This document shows, one piece after another, positions 12,565-15,894 of a DNA stretch of 15,894 bases. The notes under the pieces were generated by a model that saw only the letters and a list, made by a program, of their open reading frames with translations, ran no database searches and had not been told where the DNA came from. Source of the stretch: an uncultured Eubacteriales bacterium (GTDB taxonomy: Bacteria; Bacillota; Clostridia; Oscillospirales; Butyricicoccaceae); contig CAJKFC010000042.1 in assembly GCA_905199135.1 (NCBI GenBank), positions 1-15,894 on the forward strand, in the 5' to 3' direction. The position numbers were made by a program, and so were the translations under genes. The stretch's first letter is position 1, and each line of letters opens with the position of its first letter.

Positions 12565-13899
12565 TCAGTCCACGAGATTTATCTTTTTCCAGCCGCCTTT
12601 GCGCCAGCGCAGTATGAACACCACGCCGCGGAACAGCTCGTCGGTCATCATGGCAAGCCATATTCCGGCAAGTCCCAGATTCATGACGACGCCAAGGATA
12701 TACGCCAGTCCGACGGCGATTATCCATGTGGAGAAAATGCCCAGTGTGACGGGGAATTTAATATCGCCCGCCGTCTGGAGACATCTGACAAAGCAGATAT
12801 TGACCGCTCTGCCCTGCTCCAAAAACAGGTCGATAAACAGTATCGTCTTGCCCATTTTGAGCACCTCGGGAGAGCTTGTGAAGAGGGAGAAGAAAAAGTC
12901 GGAAAACAGCAGCAGAATGAGGGACGCCACAAACGAGGAAAGCATGGATATTCTGAGGGTTTTCCACACCCTCTTGTCGGTCTCCTCCACCTGCCTTGCC
13001 CCCAGCATATGTCCGATGATCACCTGTGTGGCCTGGGCGATGGCCGAAGTCAGTATGTATGTCACCATGGCGAGCATGGAGGAATAGACCTTTACCGTTA
13101 TGGTCGTCGTGCCGAAGAGGTTTATAAAGCTCATTATCACTATCTGCGAAAGGCTGTAAGCGAAGTTTTCACCCGCCGACGGCAGACCTATGCCGAGAAG
13201 CTTTTTGAAAAGTGTGGTAGGGAAGGGTTTGAGCTTTTTAAAGGAAATAGGCACTCCCACATATTTCTTGAACATTCTCGCCATGAGAAGCACGCCGATG
13301 ACACGGCTGACCGTTGTAGATATGGCGACGCCCGCCACGCCGAGGGGCGGTATGGGGCCTATGCCGTTTATAAGGGCGGCGTTGCCTATGATGTTGAGAA
13401 TATTCATGGTGACGGCGGCCACCATGCTCTCCTTCATGCGGTGGTTGCTTCGAAGCAGCGCCGAATATGTCAGCGACAGCGACTGCAAAAATATAAAGCC
13501 GCCTGTCAGCATCATATATATGGTGGCTTCGTCCAAGACATCGGCGGGCACCGACATCATACGGAAAAATGTCCTGCCGAATACGAAGATTATAAGGCTT
13601 ATGGCTCCGCTGACCACGAGATTTGTCATTATGGACAGGGAATATATCTTTTCGACCTCGCCCTCCTGATGGGCGCCCTTATGCTGGGTGATGAGGATTA
13701 TCGACGCCACGCACAGCACATTGAAGGCAAGCACAAGAAAATTGAGTATCTGGTTGGCGTTGCCTACCGCCGCCACGCCGGTCTGACTGTATTTCGATAT
13801 CATTATCTGGTCGATGTTGCCCATGAGCATCTGAAGGACAAGCTCTATGAATATCGGCCAGGTAAGGGCGAAAAGGTTCGGTTTTTTGGTTTCTGTCAT
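12565..13899 (-). CDS. MATE family efflux transporter (second copy in window)
   Basis: A 444-residue MatE-superfamily antiporter with about 12 spans. Landmarks are LTWPIFIELVLQMLMGNIDQIMISKYS at span 1, AVGNANQILNFL, SLSLTYSALLRSNHRMKESM in the first half, PSAGENFAYSLSQIVIMSFIN at the start of the second half, and QATQVIIGHMLGARQVEETDKRV, the second-half loop. The N-terminus and loops are not those of the pump at 8497, so the two are separate subfamilies rather than a recent duplication. An AAGGGGG site precedes the ATG by about 10 nt. It has a fully consensus promoter and is translationally linked to the ribbon-helix-helix gene. Substrate unknown. Confidence 0.93.
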   Translation of the reverse strand: MTETKKPNLFALTWPIFIELVLQMLMGNIDQIMISKYSQTGVAAVGNANQILNFLVLAFNVLCVASIILITQHKGAHQEGEVEKIYSLSIMTNLVVSGAISLIIFVFGRTFFRMMSVPADVLDEATIYMMLTGGFIFLQSLSLTYSALLRSNHRMKESMVAAVTMNILNIIGNAALINGIGPIPPLGVAGVAISTTVSRVIGVLLMARMFKKYVGVPISFKKLKPFPTTLFKKLLGIGLPSAGENFAYSLSQIVIMSFINLFGTTTITVKVYSSMLAMVTYILTSAIAQATQVIIGHMLGARQVEETDKRVWKTLRISMLSSFVASLILLLFSDFFFSLFTSSPEVLKMGKTILFIDLFLEQGRAVNICFVRCLQTAGDIKFPVTLGIFSTWIIAVGLAYILGVVMNLGLAGIWLAMMTDELFRGVVFILRWRKGGWKKINLVD

Positions 13900-13932
13900 G
13901 TTTTATCTACCCCCTTTTTATGCACAAGATAT

Positions 13933-13961
13933 ATTATATTATCATAGAGAGGGCGTGTCAA
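13933..13961 (-). promoter_or_regulatory. Consensus sigma-A promoter of the MATE / RHH operon
   Basis: TTGACA (13956-13961), a 17-bp spacer and TATAAT (13933-13938) match the consensus at all twelve positions on the minus strand. The start would be near 13926, giving a leader of about 27 nt. A promoter this strong on an efflux operon usually implies repression. Confidence 0.85.
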
Positions 13962-13986
13962 CTGATTTTTTAAAGAGGAAAAATTG

Positions 13987-14003
13987 TTTACACTTTCTGT
14001 AAA
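13987..14003. promoter_or_regulatory. Dyad TTTACA-N5-TGTAAA upstream of the MATE promoter
   Basis: A perfect 6-bp inverted repeat with spacer CTTTC, centred about 70 bp upstream of the predicted start, between the -35 box and the terminator of the genes upstream. It has the form of a homodimer binding site; the ribbon-helix-helix protein of the same operon is the nearest candidate ligand. Chance symmetry is possible. Confidence 0.4.
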
Positions 14004-14010
14004 ACAGACG

Positions 14011-14040
14011 AAAAAAGGGCGGATAAACCCGCCCTTTTTT
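14011..14040. terminator. Terminator of the tandem paralogue pair
   Basis: AAAAAAGGGCGG (14011-14022) and CCGCCCTTTTTT (14029-14040) are perfectly complementary around ATAAAC. On the minus strand it lies 8 nt past the stop of the gene at 14048 and ends in six T. The A-run on the other side would also let it act rightward. Confidence 0.88.
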
Positions 14041-14047
14041 ATATTTG

Positions 14048-14926
14048 CTATGGGATAAAATCCTCTGCCTTTCCCTCATAGCCCGCCATTTTGAGAATCG
14101 CTTGCGTCTCCTCGCTCTCGATGGGATAAATCGAGTCGTATCTCGTAAGAAGCTGCCAGTCGGGAAGATATGTGCCTCGGTTTTCGAAAAATATCACATA
14201 TATCCTGTCCTTTTCGGGCTGCTGCCCTGCCGTGCCCCACACCATTTGGGACAGCTCCCTTTCTCTGCCCTTCAAGGTGGCGAGGGCTCCCACATGGAGC
14301 TTTGCGCTGCCCCTGACGACGCCTTTACCGTCATAAATCCACGCCACCGACACATTGTCAGCCTTTTCCCACAGCTCGGAAAGGGTGCCGCAACTATTAT
14401 ACACAGGCTCGACCCATTGCATTTCGCTGAGCTTTAAATATTTTTTCATGTCCTCAAGGGTATTGCCTATGTCATTGAGATATTCGTCGCCCTTGCGGCT
14501 GACGCCTTTCAGGCTGCCGTCAGATTTCACCTCGTATACGGCGTTGTAATCCATAATGCGGAACTCTCCTTCGCTCATGGAGGAGTTATCCTCTTTTCTC
14601 AAAAACATCAGGTAATCCCTGCCTGTTTTTACCGAGACGCCCCCTCTGTAAACGGTGATTTCCTCCTCTAAAAGCGACCCTGCAAGGAGTTCTTTTACTT
14701 CAAATTTCACCCCTTCGCCGTCGCTGTACAGGGCTTTTGCCAAAAGAACCGTGTTGCACTCCTTTGTCACCTGTTCAAGGCTGCCGAGAGACCATTTGAG
14801 CTCGCCGCTCTGAGGGAGATCGCCCCATATGAATATCTTTAAGTAGGCGAAAACAATCGCCGCCAAAATGGCCGCGCCGAGAAAGCCGCCCAAAAATCTG
14901 TCGGTTTTGCGGAGAAGCTTTTTCAT
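14048..14926 (-). CDS. Membrane-anchored two-module protein of unknown function (paralogue A)
   Basis: A 292-residue protein that is a clear paralogue of the gene just upstream (14934-15782). It has a basic head (MKKLLRKTDRFLGG), one membrane span (about 11-33) and an exported part with two similar beta-rich segments. The first runs CNTVLLAKAL..VKFEVKELLAGS..TGRDYLMFL..YNAVYEV. The second runs ADNVSVAW..KLHVGALATLKG..DRIYVIFFENRG..WQLLTRYDSIYPI. The pattern (Val-rich strand, a 'F-V-E-LKG' strand, 'YLLF', then 'A/S-Y-V/I') recalls NTR/TIMP-like domains seen in exported Bacillota proteins, but I cannot assign a family. An ATG 30 nt upstream at 14956 is rejected because AAAGGGTGA sits 7 nt before this start. 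No catalytic motif is evident. Confidence 0.78.
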   Translation of the reverse strand: MKKLLRKTDRFLGGFLGAAILAAIVFAYLKIFIWGDLPQSGELKWSLGSLEQVTKECNTVLLAKALYSDGEGVKFEVKELLAGSLLEEEITVYRGGVSVKTGRDYLMFLRKEDNSSMSEGEFRIMDYNAVYEVKSDGSLKGVSRKGDEYLNDIGNTLEDMKKYLKLSEMQWVEPVYNSCGTLSELWEKADNVSVAWIYDGKGVVRGSAKLHVGALATLKGRERELSQMVWGTAGQQPEKDRIYVIFFENRGTYLPDWQLLTRYDSIYPIESEETQAILKMAGYEGKAEDFIP

Positions 14927-14933
14927 AAAAATC

Positions 14934-14942
14934 TCACCCTTT
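14934..14942 (-). promoter_or_regulatory. Ribosome site containing the stop codon of the upstream paralogue
   Basis: Read on the minus strand, AAAGGGTGA is both the Shine-Dalgarno for the ATG at 14926 and, in its last three bases, the TGA of the upstream gene. This fixes the downstream start and indicates tight translational coupling of the two paralogues. Confidence 0.65.
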
Positions 14943-15782
14943 GTAAAAATCCTCACAGCCTGCCATTTCGAGAATCTCTTGCGCCTCTTGGCTGTCTATG
15001 GGATATACCGAATCGTATCTCGTCAAAAGCTGCCAGTCGTCGGTGTCTGTACCCCTGTTTTTGAAAAACATTATATAGATTTCTTTATCTTTAAGGTCGA
15101 GGTCGCGCCTGCCCGTCACCCTCGGCGAAGCCTCGCCGCTCTCGCCTTTGAGGGTAAGCTCATTGAGCACCGTTATGTCGTAATAACGGCCATACATATC
15201 GTCGCGGTACTGCACCACAGACACATTGTCGGCATTTTCCCACAGCTCTTCGAGAGAGTTCATTGTGTCATATATGGGGGGCACCGGGGAGAAGGTATAG
15301 TTCTTGAGAAAGACCTCGATGTCCTCCACGGTATTGCCCACCGGCTCCAGATATTTATCCCCAAGCTGTGTAATTCCCTCTAAAGTTCCGTCCTCTTTCA
15401 CCTCGAATATGGCGTTTTTATTGAAAATAAGATATGTTTCGCCGTCCTCGGTCACTCTGTCTTCCTTTTGGAGAAACAGCAGATAGGTCTTGCCCTTTTC
15501 AAGGTATTCGCTGTAAAATCTCACCCAAAAGGTCTTTTCCCTCATGTCTCCCCGCAGGATTTCCGACATTTCAAACTTTGTCTTCTGACCGTAGGTGCTT
15601 TTCATCTCGGCCAAAACCACAGTGTTGACATTTTCCATGCCTTCATGTATGCTTTCACAGGGAAAATTGCCGAGATATGGGGGTTTTATGCTCAAAGCCG
15701 ATATATGCGCAATTACAAATATAACAGTCAAAAGGGCGGCGATGCCGATAAATCTGTCAATTTTATATATAAAACTTTTCAT
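14934..15782 (-). CDS. Membrane-anchored two-module protein of unknown function (paralogue B)
   Basis: A 282-residue protein with a short basic head, a membrane span (about 11-31) and an exported region. Module 1 (about 45-135) has NVNTVVLAEM, TKFEMSEILRGD, KGKTYLLFLQKE and NAIFEVKEDGTLEGI. Module 2 (about 174-265) repeats the order with ADNVSVVQYRD, YDITVLNELTLKGE, KEIYIMFFKNRG and WQLLTRYDSVYPI. A link segment (LGDKYLEPVGNTVEDIEVFL) joins them. The ending DWQLLTRYDSVYPIDSQE is almost the same in paralogue A, showing recent duplication, while the exposed strands differ more. GGGGGG 6 nt before ATG sets the start. It is first in a two-gene operon. No function can be assigned; a role at the cell surface follows from topology only. 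Confidence 0.78.
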   Translation of the reverse strand: MKSFIYKIDRFIGIAALLTVIFVIAHISALSIKPPYLGNFPCESIHEGMENVNTVVLAEMKSTYGQKTKFEMSEILRGDMREKTFWVRFYSEYLEKGKTYLLFLQKEDRVTEDGETYLIFNKNAIFEVKEDGTLEGITQLGDKYLEPVGNTVEDIEVFLKNYTFSPVPPIYDTMNSLEELWENADNVSVVQYRDDMYGRYYDITVLNELTLKGESGEASPRVTGRRDLDLKDKEIYIMFFKNRGTDTDDWQLLTRYDSVYPIDSQEAQEILEMAGCEDFYKG

Positions 15783-15859
15783 CTTTATCCCCCCTTTGCC
15801 TTATAGACAAACAAAGCGGCCGAAAGGGGACAGATTTTTGAAAAACAGGAAAATAATGC

Positions 15860-15890
15860 GGCGGCACTCGCCGCCGAGCGGAACGACACG
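15860..15890 (-). repeat. Dispersed GC hairpin repeat, copy 2
   Basis: On the minus strand this reads CGTGTCGTTCCGCTC, then GGCGGC-GAGT-GCCGCC at 15860-15875, matching copy 1 at 5146-5177 in lead, stem and loop with few differences. It lies in the non-coding stretch upstream of paralogue B (15783-15894), where I found no gene and no convincing promoter. On the minus strand it is followed by GCATTATTTT, so it could also be the weak terminator of a gene beyond the window. Confidence 0.6.
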
Positions 15891-15894
15891 CGGT

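Noticed and set aside
8497..13899. The two MATE genes as a recent duplication
   Set aside because: Their first spans, loops and second-half entry motifs differ throughout, so they belong to separate subfamilies.
12529..13947. Plus-strand open frame of 472 codons
   Set aside because: Antisense shadow of the second MATE gene; rich in His, Tyr, Gly and Arg with no membrane or enzyme motifs, and it overlaps the consensus promoter region of the real gene.
14927..14956. Earlier start for paralogue A at 14956
   Set aside because: It would overlap the end of paralogue B, lacks a ribosome site, and would put ten residues ahead of the MKK-basic head seen in both paralogues.
1..15894. CRISPR array, insertion sequence, prophage, tRNA or rRNA
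   Set aside because: No regularly spaced direct repeats, transposase or phage genes, or tRNA/rRNA-like structures were seen on either strand.

Overview
The window looks like chromosome from a gut-type Clostridia (Bacillota), most likely an Oscillospirales/Ruminococcaceae relative. The evidence is strong purine-rich Shine-Dalgarno sites, consensus sigma-A promoters, short U-tailed intrinsic terminators, frequent ATA and AGA/AGG codons in moderately GC-rich genes, and a gene repertoire (DUF4358 lipoprotein, MBOAT, DHHW protein, CsaB, ferredoxin-type aldo/keto reductase, MATE pumps) typical of that group. The lineage is inferred; there is no rRNA here to fix it.

Layout. (1) 1-1529, minus strand: tdh followed by kbl (cut by the window edge), the two-step conversion of threonine to glycine plus acetyl-CoA. 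(2) 1769-4860, plus strand: a DUF4358 lipoprotein, an AlgI/PatA-type MBOAT O-acyltransferase and a DHHW (AlgJ/AlgX-like) partner, together a cell-surface polysaccharide O-acylation module. An intrinsic terminator sits between the lipoprotein and the MBOAT gene. (3) 4956-8447, plus strand: a 48-residue membrane peptide behind two tandem hairpins, then a transcription unit whose -10 box lies inside a perfect 24-bp palindrome. That unit encodes a glycosyltransferase family 4 / CsaB pyruvyltransferase fusion, a YrrT-like methyltransferase and a 99-residue single-pass membrane protein. (4) 8497-11096, plus strand: a MATE transporter and an A+T-rich P-loop GTPase with a DUF697-like tail that looks compositionally foreign. 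(5) 11141-12229, minus: an aldo/keto reductase with two C-terminal [4Fe-4S] motifs, convergent with the GTPase over a shared bidirectional terminator. (6) 12375-13899, minus: a second MATE transporter and a ribbon-helix-helix regulator, behind a perfect TTGACA-17-TATAAT promoter. (7) 14048-15782, minus: two tandem paralogous membrane-anchored proteins of unknown function, each apparently built from two related beta-rich modules.

The most suggestive theme is surface-glycan modification. O-acylation (MBOAT + DHHW + DUF4358) and ketal-pyruvylation (CsaB) genes lie within 5 kb on one strand. In Bacillus anthracis both modifications of the secondary cell-wall polysaccharide are needed for normal SLH-protein anchoring, so this may be a combined wall-polysaccharide finishing locus. 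Regulatory structure is unusually visible here: palindromic promoters, hairpin leaders, and a dispersed GC hairpin repeat with a GAGT loop that occurs twice in opposite orientation. No tRNA, rRNA, CRISPR array, insertion sequence or phage gene was seen, and no gene-free stretch exceeds 300 bases.
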